This document shows positions 1-6,544 of a stretch of DNA of 8,534 nt, in pieces. Source of the DNA: Rikenellaceae bacterium (GTDB lineage: Bacteria > Bacteroidota > Bacteroidia > Bacteroidales > UBA932). The stretch spans positions 1 to 8,534 of the forward strand of contig CAAGGO010000175.1 of assembly GCA_900769385.1 (NCBI GenBank), written 5' to 3'. Position 1 is the stretch's first letter. Each line of letters opens with the position of its first letter. The position numbers were made by a program, and so were the translations under genes. The notes beneath the pieces are model-generated. The model was given only the letters and a program-made list of their open reading frames with translations. It made no database searches and had not been told where the DNA came from.

Positions 1-384
1 ACAGACGGTAGCGGCTCTACAATTGAGCAGAACGCATACTACCCGTTTGGCGGAAGACACACCTTCGGCCAGACTTATGCCCAAACAGCCTCAAACCGCT
101 ACAAATTCAACGGCAAAGAGCTGCAAACAATTGGCAACCTTGATTTGTTGGATTACGGAGTCAGGATGTACGACACCAAAATTGGCAGATGGCTGGTACA
201 GGACCCATTGGCGGAGAAGTATTATCCGTTCAGCTCATATTCATTCAGCGGGAACAACCCGGTAATGAATGTAGATAGAGACGGAAGGGCCTGGGATGTG
301 TTCGTTGACATAGGGTTCCTGATATATGATGCAGGTTCAGCACTGGTCAATCATCTTAAAGGTGACCACGATAAAGCCAAATAA
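1..384 (+). CDS. Rhs/YD-repeat polymorphic toxin, C-terminal end of core (5' truncated by window)
   Basis: The reading frame is open from base 1 and stops at 382-384, giving 127 visible residues, so the start lies outside the window. The sequence shows the conserved end of the Rhs-associated core: AYYPFGG, RYKFNGKEL, a LDYGVRMYD-type segment, IGRW, DPLAEKYYPFSSYSF, GNNPVMN and DRDG. In this family the core forms a secreted shell that encloses a variable C-terminal toxin, and the junction lies just after the DxDG motif (usually DPDG; here DRDG). About 30 residues follow (WDVFVDIGFLIYDAGSALVN, then HLKGDHDKAK), which resemble the linker that normally precedes the toxin. The frame then ends abruptly. 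A toxin-like segment continues in another frame just downstream, so the gene is probably frameshifted and no longer makes a full toxin. Family assignment is firm; loss of function is inferred. Confidence 0.85.
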   Translation, partial: TDGSGSTIEQNAYYPFGGRHTFGQTYAQTASNRYKFNGKELQTIGNLDLLDYGVRMYDTKIGRWLVQDPLAEKYYPFSSYSFSGNNPVMNVDRDGRAWDVFVDIGFLIYDAGSALVNHLKGDHDKAK

Positions 385-553
385 TGGAATAGCAAAGCCT
401 CATGGGAAATCAGATCATAACGAATATATAGATAAAATGGTTGATGGACTAAAAGAAGGCAAAGGAAATGAAAATGTTCGAAAAAATCAGAAACATGAAG
501 AGATAATAAAGAAAAATGACCCTAATTCTGTATTTCACAAAAAACTATTATGA
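385..553 (+). pseudogene. Frameshifted, probably deleted remnant of Rhs nuclease toxin tip
   Basis: Just past the Rhs stop codon, the +2 frame (open from 326 or earlier to the stop at 551-553) encodes a hydrophilic, lysine-rich segment. It includes KPHGKSDHNEYIDKMVDGL, then NVRKNQKHEEIIKKNDPNSV and a short basic end. The pattern H(G)xxxHN-x-I-(x)-L, followed by NxRKNQ, resembles the start of restriction-endonuclease-fold toxins found at Rhs C-termini. In those, an N-R-P-D...E catalytic segment usually follows. Here RKNQ runs straight into a KHEEIIKKNDPNS stretch that resembles the usual last residues. I infer a frame break near 370-405 and an internal deletion removing the active site. The match rests on remembered family patterns, not a search. 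There is no good separate start codon or ribosome-binding site, so an independent gene is less likely. Confidence 0.5.
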
Positions 554-617
554 TGATAAGACGATTTAAAATTTTTTTTCTCCTATACAAGTTATCAAAA
601 ATGCTCTTATAGAAAGA

Positions 618-1094
618 ATGAATAGCCCTGAAAAAAAACTTTTACACGAGGATTTATTGAATCTAACCCCATTCATGTTTCCTGAATACAATCCCAAATG
701 TATGAAATCTGTATTTTGGCAACCTGTAAATTCTAATATTACTGTTATGGCTACAAATTTAATTGATGGCTGGCATACATTGGGCTGGATATTAAATAAA
801 AAGGCAAAAATAAATATGCTGGAGCTTACGTTCGAGGATGACTACAGATTATTTAATTATAATCAGGACAGAATTATACGAGTTATGTGGGATAAACATT
901 GGGATTTTTTTGAGCAAGGAACTCCTTTTGAATTCGAGAACATAGAACAGTATAAAAAAAGGCTTAAGACCCAGAGACTTACTTCAGAAATGATTGTCTC
1001 TTATACTAAAGAATTCGGTTACAATATAACTGATCCTTCTTTTTATACTACCGACATGCCTGCTGTGTACTATAGTTTAATTAGTCATACATAG
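618..1094 (+). CDS. Hypothetical protein, candidate immunity protein of the Rhs toxin
   Basis: This 158-residue protein belongs to no family I recognise. It has no signal peptide or membrane segment and is rich in aromatic and charged residues (FWQPVN, TLGWIL, MWDKHWDFFEQG, MPAVYYSLI), which suits a small cytoplasmic globular protein. It lies 64 bases after the toxin remnant, the normal position of the immunity gene that protects the producing cell from its own Rhs toxin. A terminator at 1147-1181 closes the unit. The coding DNA is clearly more AT-rich than lepA or the transketolase genes, as expected for a horizontally acquired cassette. The ATG at 618 is preceded only by a weak AGAAAG. The frame is open back to 570, so a non-ATG upstream start cannot be excluded. 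The immunity role is inferred from position and size only. Confidence 0.6.
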   Translation: MNSPEKKLLHEDLLNLTPFMFPEYNPKCMKSVFWQPVNSNITVMATNLIDGWHTLGWILNKKAKINMLELTFEDDYRLFNYNQDRIIRVMWDKHWDFFEQGTPFEFENIEQYKKRLKTQRLTSEMIVSYTKEFGYNITDPSFYTTDMPAVYYSLISHT

Positions 1095-1146
1095 AATTAG
1101 CTGTGTAATTCTTTGAACAGAGACAAACATTGCCAACTGTACATAA

Positions 1147-1181
1147 CCTGGAAGTCCAAAAATACTTCCAGGGTATTTTTT
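1147..1181 (+). terminator. Intrinsic terminator after the candidate immunity gene
   Basis: A perfect 9-bp stem (CCTGGAAGT at 1147-1155, ACTTCCAGG at 1164-1172) with an 8-base loop is followed by GTA and a run of six T (1176-1181). It lies 52 bases after the immunity stop codon on the same strand. It should end the Rhs toxin-immunity transcript before the Rhs scrap downstream. Confidence 0.75.
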
Positions 1182-1194
1182 GCAAAGTATAATT

Positions 1195-1349
1195 GAAAAT
1201 AGCTATCTGTCGGGAAGAAAATTTTCCACCCTCAATGGTGGAGCAGCTGCAACTGTTACCTATACATACAATGACCTGGGCAGGGTGAAAAGCAGTTCTT
1301 AGGAAACGGCACTTCTGAAAATAATATACTCATTGACACTATCGAATAA
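1195..1349 (+). pseudogene. Rhs YD-repeat fragment, frameshifted remnant
   Basis: Frame 1 encodes SGRKFSTLNGG, then ATVTYTYNDLGRVKSSS, and meets a stop at 1300-1302. The YTYNDLGRVKS motif is a textbook Bacteroidales YD repeat of Rhs proteins. Moving to frame 3 at about 1299 lets the reading continue as LGNGTSENNILIDTIE to a stop at 1347-1349, which is how such repeats usually go on. The fragment therefore carries at least one frameshift. It has no start and is far too short to be a gene. It encodes a part of the Rhs shell that normally lies upstream of the core seen at bases 1-300, so it is a displaced or leftover copy rather than a continuation of the first gene. The left boundary is approximate. 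Confidence 0.7.
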
Positions 1350-1389
1350 AAAGAAGGAGGGCAACCGGAAATGAATTGGTTACCCTCCT
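1345..1389 (-). terminator. Intrinsic terminator of lepA
   Basis: A 12-bp inverted repeat (arms 1355-1366 and 1378-1389, 11-base loop) lies 23 bases beyond the lepA stop codon. Read on the minus strand the single non-Watson-Crick position becomes a G-U pair, whereas on the plus strand it is an A-C mismatch. The T-rich tail (TTCTTTTTATT, 1345-1355) also follows only on the minus strand. Both points indicate that it terminates lepA and not the Rhs side. Confidence 0.8.
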
Positions 1390-1412
1390 GTTATATGTCT
1401 GATATAATCAGA

Positions 1413-3200
1413 TTAATCCAGTTTTAGCACTGCCATAAATGCACTCTGCGGAACCTCAACATTTCCTACCTGGCGCATACGGCGTTTACCTTTTTTCTGC
1501 TTTTCAAGAAGTTTTCTCTTACGTGAGATATCACCACCGTAACATTTTGCGGTTACATCCTTACGTACTGCCTTAACGGTTTCGCGGGCAATGATCTTTG
1601 CACCAATTGCAGCCTGGATTGCAATGTCAAACTGCTGGCGTGGGATAAGCTCCTTCAGCTTCTCACACATCTTGCGGCCAAAATCGTAGGCATGGTCTCT
1701 GTGGATAAGGCTGCTGAGCGCATCCACTCCCTCTCCGTTAAGAAGGATATCCAGTTTTACAAGATCAGCATCACGGTAACCGGTAATGTGGTAGTCAAAT
1801 GAAGCGTAACCTTTTGAGATTGATTTGAGCTTGTCATAGAAATCAAATACAATCTCTGAAAGGGGCATATCATAGTTGAGCTCCACACGGTCACTTGTAA
1901 GGAAGTGCTGGCTAACAAGGGTACCACGCTTGTCAAGGCAAAGTTTCATGATTGGACCAAAGAAGTCACTCTTTGAGATGATCTGTGCCCTGATATATGG
2001 CTCTTCAATTTTGTCAATAAGGGTAATTGCAGGGAGTCCCGACGGGTTGTGCACATCCAGAACCTCTCCCTGGGTGGTGTATACCTTGTACGAAACGTTA
2101 GGTACAGTTGTGATACAGTCCATATCAAACTCCCTGAACAATCTCTCCTGAACAATCTCAAGGTGGAGCAGTCCAAGGAATCCGCAACGGAAACCGAAAC
2201 CAAGGGCCAACGAGCTCTCTGGGTCAAATACCAATGAAGCATCATTGAGCTGAAGTTTCTCCAATGAGGCACGCAAATCCTCATACTCGTCTGTTTCAAT
2301 AGGATAGATACCGGCAAACACCATTGGCTTAACCTCCTCAAAACCGGCAATTGCCTCTGTGCAAGGGTTGTCAACTTTGGTAATGGTATCACCAACCTTA
2401 ACTTCAACCGCACTCTTGATACCGCTGATGATATATCCTACATCTCCTGTCTTGATTTCATCTTTAGGGCACATCTTCATTCTCAATACACCAATCTCAT
2501 CCGCCACATACTCTTTTCCGGTGTTGAAGAATTTTACTTTGTCACCTTTTTTGATTGATCCGTTCTGAACCTTGAAGTATGCAATGATACCTCTGAAGGA
2601 GTTGAACACAGAGTCAAAGATAAGTGCCTGAAGCGGTGCCTCTGCATCTCCTTTTGGCGCAGGAACCCTCTCTACAATTGCATCAAGAATCTCAGGAACT
2701 CCCTGTCCGGTACGTCCGCTGGCAAGAAGGATATCCTCTTCATCACATCCAAGAAGATCCACAATCTGGTCCTTTACAACGTCAACCATAGCGGCATCCA
2801 TATCAATCTTGTTTATGACAGGGATAATCTCAAGGTCATTGTTAAGGGCAAGGTAAAGGTTGGAAATAGTCTGGGCCTGTATACCCTGTGTTGCGTCTAC
2901 AATGAGCAGCGCTCCCTCACAAGATGCAATTGCACGTGACACCTCGTATGAGAAGTCCACGTGGCCAGGGGTATCAAGCAGGTTAAGGGTATATTTCTCC
3001 TTGTCCTTTATATACTCCATCTGTATTGCGTGGCTCTTGATGGTAATTCCCTTCTCCTTCTCCAAGTCCATTGAATCCAGCACCTGATTCTCCATCTCCC
3101 TTGCAGACAATGTGTTTGTTGCCTCCAACAATCTGTCAGCCAATGTACTTTTACCGTGGTCTATATGGGCTATTATACAGAAATTCCTAATGTTCTTCAT
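1413..3200 (-). CDS. lepA: Elongation factor 4 (LepA), ribosome back-translocase GTPase
   Basis: This 595-residue protein has the full family length. It is a cytoplasmic translational GTPase related to EF-G that acts on ribosomes, with proposed roles in back-translocation under ionic stress and in initiation or ribosome assembly. The G domain is complete: P-loop AHIDHGKST (11-19), GITI (51-54), DTPGH with catalytic His80, and NKID (130-133). The G5 loop reads ASGRTG instead of the common SAK. The LepA-specific C-terminal domain is present ([20 protein letters not shown], then RMRQVG, ending FMAVLKLD), which separates it from EF-G, BipA and TetM-type proteins. I chose the ATG at 3198-3200 because [18 protein letters not shown] is the standard family start; the frame extends three codons to a TTG at 3209, which is unlikely to be used. 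It appears monocistronic, with its own promoter and terminator. Confidence 0.97.
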   Translation of the reverse strand: MKNIRNFCIIAHIDHGKSTLADRLLEATNTLSAREMENQVLDSMDLEKEKGITIKSHAIQMEYIKDKEKYTLNLLDTPGHVDFSYEVSRAIASCEGALLIVDATQGIQAQTISNLYLALNNDLEIIPVINKIDMDAAMVDVVKDQIVDLLGCDEEDILLASGRTGQGVPEILDAIVERVPAPKGDAEAPLQALIFDSVFNSFRGIIAYFKVQNGSIKKGDKVKFFNTGKEYVADEIGVLRMKMCPKDEIKTGDVGYIISGIKSAVEVKVGDTITKVDNPCTEAIAGFEEVKPMVFAGIYPIETDEYEDLRASLEKLQLNDASLVFDPESSLALGFGFRCGFLGLLHLEIVQERLFREFDMDCITTVPNVSYKVYTTQGEVLDVHNPSGLPAITLIDKIEEPYIRAQIISKSDFFGPIMKLCLDKRGTLVSQHFLTSDRVELNYDMPLSEIVFDFYDKLKSISKGYASFDYHITGYRDADLVKLDILLNGEGVDALSSLIHRDHAYDFGRKMCEKLKELIPRQQFDIAIQAAIGAKIIARETVKAVRKDVTAKCYGGDISRKRKLLEKQKKGKRRMRQVGNVEVPQSAFMAVLKLD

Positions 3201-3244
3201 CTGATACAAAAAAATTCAGGCTTTTTACGCCAAATTAACGCCGG

Positions 3245-3278
3245 CAAATATACGCAATTTGCGTTGTTTTTTAACAAA
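3245..3278 (-). promoter_or_regulatory. Probable lepA promoter (Bacteroidota-type)
   Basis: On the minus strand there is a perfect TAnnTTTG -7 box (TATATTTG, plus-strand 3245-3252). A TTTG -33 element lies upstream (plus-strand 3275-3278), separated by 22 bases and close to the usual spacing. Transcription would start near 3239, giving a leader of about 38 bases before the lepA ATG. Confidence 0.6.
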
Positions 3279-3294
3279 TTAAAGGCTAAATTCG
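3264..3294 (+). promoter_or_regulatory. Possible promoter of the transketolase operon
   Basis: TAAATTCG at 3287-3294 differs from the Bacteroidota TAnnTTTG box at one position. A GTTG element at 3263-3266 lies 20 bases upstream; the better TTTG at 3258-3261 is spaced 25. A start near 3301 would leave a 30-base AT-rich leader before the ATG at 3331. A promoter is needed here because lepA diverges, but these exact boxes are a weak match. Confidence 0.3.
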
Positions 3295-3330
3295 CAAAAA
3301 TTACAAACCATAACAATACACTTAAAAATT

Positions 3331-4179
3331 ATGTCAAACATTCAGGAGCTCAACAATATAGCTTCTCAGGTAAGAAGAGATATAATAAGAATGGTTACCG
3401 CTGCCCAGAGCGGTCACCCGGGAGGAAGCCTTAGCAGTACAGACATTATGACTGCTCTTTTCTTCTCTGAAATGAAACATTCACCTGCACAGTGGGAGAG
3501 ATCAGGTAAAGGAAACGACATGTTCTTCCTTTCTGCAGGTCATATGTCACCGGTATTCTACAGCGTTCTTGCACGCAGCGGTTATTTCCCTGTAAGCGAG
3601 CTTGCTGATTTCCGTGTTTTTGGAAAACGTCTTCAGGGACACCCTTGCGTTGAAAGCGGTCTTCCTGGCGTTTATATGGCATCGGGTTCTCTTGGTCAGG
3701 GTCTTTCAGTTGCAGCAGGTGCTGCTATCGGGAAGAAACTTGATGGCGAGAGCAATTATGTATATGTTCTTATGGGTGACGGCGAAAGTGAGGAAGGACA
3801 GGTTTGGGAGGCTGCAATGTTTGCTGCACACAACAAACTTACCAACCTTATTGCCATTACAGACTGGAACGGACAGCAGATTGACGGTACAGTTGATTCT
3901 GTATTCGGCCTTGGAAATCTTGAGGCTAAATGGAAAGCATTCGGCTGGAATGTAATTGTTGCTGACGGTCACAATATGGAGGCTATTCTTGCTGCTTTTG
4001 CACAGGCTAAAGAGAGCGGAGCAAAAGAGGAGAAACCAACAATGATCCTTATGAAGACCAATATGGGTAAAGGTGTTGACTTTATGGAAGGCACTTGCGA
4101 GTGGCACGGTAAAGCTCCTAAACCTGAGTTGGCCGAGAAAGCGCTTGCACAGCTTCAGGAGACTCTTGGAGATTACTAA
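3331..4179 (+). CDS. Transketolase, N-terminal (thiamine diphosphate binding) subunit
   Basis: This 282-residue protein matches the N-terminal third to half of transketolase (about 660 residues when unsplit). Transketolase moves two-carbon units between sugar phosphates in the non-oxidative pentose phosphate pathway. Visible signatures are SGHPGGSLS with His29, SAGHMSP with His71, GHP with His104, GSLGQG (119-124), and the thiamine diphosphate/metal motif GDGESEEGQVWE starting at 149 and ending at Asn180 in DWNGQQIDG. The pyrimidine-binding and C-terminal domains are absent and are encoded separately at 5575-6534, so activity should need both proteins. The ATG at 3331 gives the usual MSNIQELNNIASQVRRDI start; there is no clear Shine-Dalgarno sequence. 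The protein ends naturally shortly after the domain, so this is a true split gene and not a truncation. It heads a co-directional run of genes. Confidence 0.95.
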   Translation: MSNIQELNNIASQVRRDIIRMVTAAQSGHPGGSLSSTDIMTALFFSEMKHSPAQWERSGKGNDMFFLSAGHMSPVFYSVLARSGYFPVSELADFRVFGKRLQGHPCVESGLPGVYMASGSLGQGLSVAAGAAIGKKLDGESNYVYVLMGDGESEEGQVWEAAMFAAHNKLTNLIAITDWNGQQIDGTVDSVFGLGNLEAKWKAFGWNVIVADGHNMEAILAAFAQAKESGAKEEKPTMILMKTNMGKGVDFMEGTCEWHGKAPKPELAEKALAQLQETLGDY

Positions 4180-4237
4180 GAAGCTGGATTTTAGTTCTTT
4201 GACTTGTTGAACAACGCATCCTGATTTCTGTTATTAT

Positions 4238-4263
4238 ACTGTTTTAATTTAAAAATAAACAGT
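4238..4263 (+). repeat. Inverted repeat touching the lipoprotein start codon
   Basis: ACTGTTT (4238-4244) and AAACAGT (4257-4263) form a perfect 7-bp stem with a 12-base AT-only loop. The right arm ends on the base before the ATG at 4264. It could be an operator or an RNA hairpin limiting translation, or a chance AT-rich palindrome. No T-tract follows, so it is not a convincing terminator. Confidence 0.35.
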
Positions 4264-4893
4264 ATGAAAGCAAGGTTAATGCTAATTGTTTTTGTGGGCG
4301 CTCTGGTCTCTGCCTGCAGTTGGGGACCCGGAGCTTTGGACGAAACACGTGATCAGATTCTCACTGTTGCCCGCAAAGGTGAAACCGCCAATTTCTCCAA
4401 TTACCACAGTTTTGCAATTACAGATTCAATTGCCGTAAGCCAGGACGGGATAAAATACCGTCTCAACAACGACACCACTGATATGATAATTGCGCAGATT
4501 GTTGTTAACATGAACAAGTATGGCTACACTCAGGTTATCCCTTCAAACAATCCGGATCTGCTTGTGGATGTCTCTTACATTAAAAAGACAAACACTTATA
4601 TGTATCCGGGATATTGGAATGACTGGGACTGGTGGTGGGATTCATTTGACTACCCTTGGTACGGTTGGGATACTTTCTATCCCTATCCTATGCCGAATTT
4701 TACAGGTTCCTACACAACAGGCAGCCTGGTTATTGAGGTAGCTGATGTTGTTTCAGTTGCAACCGAATCAAGCGTACCAATTGTATGGCACGGTCTGGTT
4801 AGGGAAATCCTGAACGGCACACATACCCAGCAGGAGCTTATCTCTTCCATTGATGAAGTGTTTGCCATCCTGCCTCCAACAAACTCTAAATAA
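4264..4893 (+). CDS. DUF4136-like envelope lipoprotein
   Basis: This 209-residue protein begins with a lipoprotein signal peptide: KAR, a hydrophobic stretch, then lipobox VSAC with the acylated Cys at 18. It should be anchored in the outer or inner membrane facing the periplasm. The mature part fits the DUF4136 pattern: NFSNYHSFAITDSI (43-56), a helix with IIAQIVVNMNKYGYTQV (75-91), NPDLLVDVSYI (96-106), a TTGSLVIEVADV strand and a late VWHGLVR. DUF4136 has no established biochemical function. Residues 112-142 are extraordinarily rich in Trp, Tyr and Pro (WNDWDWWWDSF, YPWYGWDTFYPYP), a low-complexity feature this family often carries at that place. The gene is 84 bases after the transketolase N-terminal gene and 9 bases before an outer-membrane protein gene, so the latter pair is surely co-transcribed. 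Confidence 0.8.
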   Translation: MKARLMLIVFVGALVSACSWGPGALDETRDQILTVARKGETANFSNYHSFAITDSIAVSQDGIKYRLNNDTTDMIIAQIVVNMNKYGYTQVIPSNNPDLLVDVSYIKKTNTYMYPGYWNDWDWWWDSFDYPWYGWDTFYPYPMPNFTGSYTTGSLVIEVADVVSVATESSVPIVWHGLVREILNGTHTQQELISSIDEVFAILPPTNSK

Positions 4894-4902
4894 ACGTGGG
4901 AT

Positions 4903-5538
4903 ATGAAAAGGATTTTATTGATTTTGGCAATTTGCCTCTCTGGAGCCGGCATAGCCAGTGCTCAGAGCTACGGCAATGATATGAGACAGGTCTACTCCAT
5001 TAACTGGCAGGTTAATGTTCCTATTGGAAGCAGCAGGGATTTTGTTTCAAACACAACTTGTGAAGGCATTAACATCAATTGGGCCTATTTTGTAACGGAC
5101 AACATTACGGTAGGAGTTGATGTGGGATATACAAATTACCACCAGAAATTCAGCCAGAGGGTTTACAGACCTAATGAGAACACTGCCATAAATGCCGCAC
5201 AATACAGGTACACACAAGTATTTCCAATCAAGGCACAGGTAAAATATTTCTTTACTCCAAACAATATGATAAAGGGGTATGCCGGATTGGGAATGGGAGC
5301 TTTAAGTGCAGGACAGCACATTGTAATACAGGATTTTGATGCGTGGGACAACAATTGGGGATTTTTGCTCTCTCCAGAAATTGGAGTACTGATTCCGTTT
5401 GGAATTGAAAACAACTGGGGAGCAAACATTACGGCAGGATACAATTGGAGTACCAACAAGTCTACCGTTGGAAACATTAAGGTAGATGACAGGCAATCCT
5501 TCTATTTGAACTTTGGTTTATATCTTGCCCTATTTTAA
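4903..5538 (+). CDS. Small outer-membrane beta-barrel protein (OmpA/OmpW-like barrel fold)
   Basis: This 211-residue protein has a Sec signal peptide (MKRILLILAICLSGAGIASA, cleaved before Gln21). The mature part alternates polar and aromatic/hydrophobic residues as in transmembrane strands: YSINWQVNVPIG, TVGVDVGYTNYH, FPIKAQVKYFFT, IKGYAGLGMGALSA, GFLLSPEIGVLIPFG, GANITAGYNWS and FYLNFGLYLALF. It ends in a terminal Phe, as outer-membrane barrels usually do. Length and pattern suit an eight-stranded barrel of the outer membrane beta-barrel protein family. There is no OmpA-type peptidoglycan domain, so a structural or small-pore role is likelier than anchoring. The ligand is unknown. The ATG is 9 bases after the lipoprotein stop, with a GTGGG just upstream, and the next gene follows after 36 bases. 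Confidence 0.8.
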   Translation: MKRILLILAICLSGAGIASAQSYGNDMRQVYSINWQVNVPIGSSRDFVSNTTCEGININWAYFVTDNITVGVDVGYTNYHQKFSQRVYRPNENTAINAAQYRYTQVFPIKAQVKYFFTPNNMIKGYAGLGMGALSAGQHIVIQDFDAWDNNWGFLLSPEIGVLIPFGIENNWGANITAGYNWSTNKSTVGNIKVDDRQSFYLNFGLYLALF

Positions 5539-5574
5539 ACCGTAACAACTAACGCTAATACTTAAAACACTATA

Positions 5575-6534
5575 ATGGAGAAACAACAATTTATAAATAC
5601 CGGTAACAAGGACACCAGAAGTGGCTTTGGTGCCGGTTTGTCTGTTATTGGAGACGAGAACCCTAACGTGGTTGCAATGTGTGCAGACCTTACAGGTTCC
5701 CTAAAAATGGATGCTTTTGCAGCAGCTCACCCTGACAGATTCTATCAGGCAGGTATTGCAGAGGCCAATATGATTGGTGTTGGCGCCGGAATGGCCCTTA
5801 GCGGAAAAATTCCTTTTGTAGGTTCTTTTGCCGCTTTTGCAACCGGCCGCGTATATGACCAGATCCGTCAGAGTGTTGCTTACTCAAACACCAACGTAAA
5901 GATTGCCGCTTCACACGCCGGCATCACTTTGGGTGAGGATGGTGCAACCCACCAGATTCTTGAGGACATAGGCCTTATGAGAATGTTGCCTAATATGGTT
6001 GTACTCAACCCTTGTGACTACAACCAGACAAAAGCTGCAACAATTGCAGCTGCAAAACACGTAGGTCCTGTTTACTTGCGTTTCGGCCGTCCGGGCGTTC
6101 CTAACTTCACACCTGCAGACCAGACATTTGAAATTGGCAAAGCCCTTAAACTTATTGAGGGTACTGATGTAACCATCTTTTCTACAGGCCACCTTGTATG
6201 GGAGTCTATCCAGGCTGCAGAGGCTTTGGAGGCTGAAGGCATCAAAGCAGAGGTAATAAACATCCATACAATTAAACCTTTGGATGTTGAGGCAGTCAAA
6301 GAATCAGTGGCAAAAACCAAAGCGGTTGTAGTTGCTGAGGAGCATTTCATTGCCGGCGGTCTTGGCGAGCTTATTGCCGGAGTACTTGCAGCAAACACCC
6401 CTGCTCCACTTGAGCACGTTGCCATCAATGACAAATTTGGCCAGAGCGGAACCCCTGCAGCACTTATGAAAGCATACGGCCTTGACGCCGCTAATATAGT
6501 TGCAGCAGCAAAGAAAGCAATGGCACGCAAATAA
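5575..6534 (+). CDS. Transketolase, C-terminal (pyrimidine-binding and transketolase_C) subunit
   Basis: This 319-residue protein is the partner of the N-terminal subunit at 3331-4179. The pyrimidine-binding domain (about 10-170) has ADLTGS with Asp38, GIAEANM with Glu63 (the Glu that activates thiamine diphosphate in this superfamily), SFAAFATGRVYDQIRQS (84-100) and HAGITLGEDGATHQ with His126. The C-terminal domain (about 185-319) has INIHTIKPLD and EEHFIAGGLGE. DXS-like C-terminal subunits share some of these motifs, but the paired N-terminal half and the absence of DXS features support transketolase. The active sites of such enzymes form at the interface of the two halves. The gene is separated from its partner by about 1.4 kb carrying two envelope genes, whereas the two halves are usually adjacent. 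It starts at the ATG at 5575, giving MEKQQFINTGNKDTRSGFG, and ends 10 bases before the sigma factor start. Confidence 0.95.
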   Translation: MEKQQFINTGNKDTRSGFGAGLSVIGDENPNVVAMCADLTGSLKMDAFAAAHPDRFYQAGIAEANMIGVGAGMALSGKIPFVGSFAAFATGRVYDQIRQSVAYSNTNVKIAASHAGITLGEDGATHQILEDIGLMRMLPNMVVLNPCDYNQTKAATIAAAKHVGPVYLRFGRPGVPNFTPADQTFEIGKALKLIEGTDVTIFSTGHLVWESIQAAEALEAEGIKAEVINIHTIKPLDVEAVKESVAKTKAVVVAEEHFIAGGLGELIAGVLAANTPAPLEHVAINDKFGQSGTPAALMKAYGLDAANIVAAAKKAMARK

Positions 6535-6544
6535 CAGAGGCATT

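Noticed and set aside
23..265. 80-codon frame over the Rhs core end.
   Set aside because: It overlaps the clear Rhs reading frame and is a compositionally random shadow.
1345..1389. Treating the hairpin after lepA as a bidirectional terminator.
   Set aside because: On the plus strand the stem has an A-C mismatch and is not followed by a T-run, so only the minus-strand reading is supported.
1876..2413. Long open frames on both strands overlapping lepA.
   Set aside because: They are out of frame with a full-length, highly conserved LepA and have no recognisable protein features.
3706..4107. 133-codon minus-strand frame opposite the transketolase N-terminal gene.
   Set aside because: It is the antisense shadow of a conserved gene; the translation is Cys/Ser/His-rich and resembles no family.
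6072..6530. 152-codon minus-strand frame opposite the transketolase C-terminal gene, Ala/Ser-rich.
   Set aside because: It arises from codon bias of the well-supported gene on the other strand and has no initiation signal.
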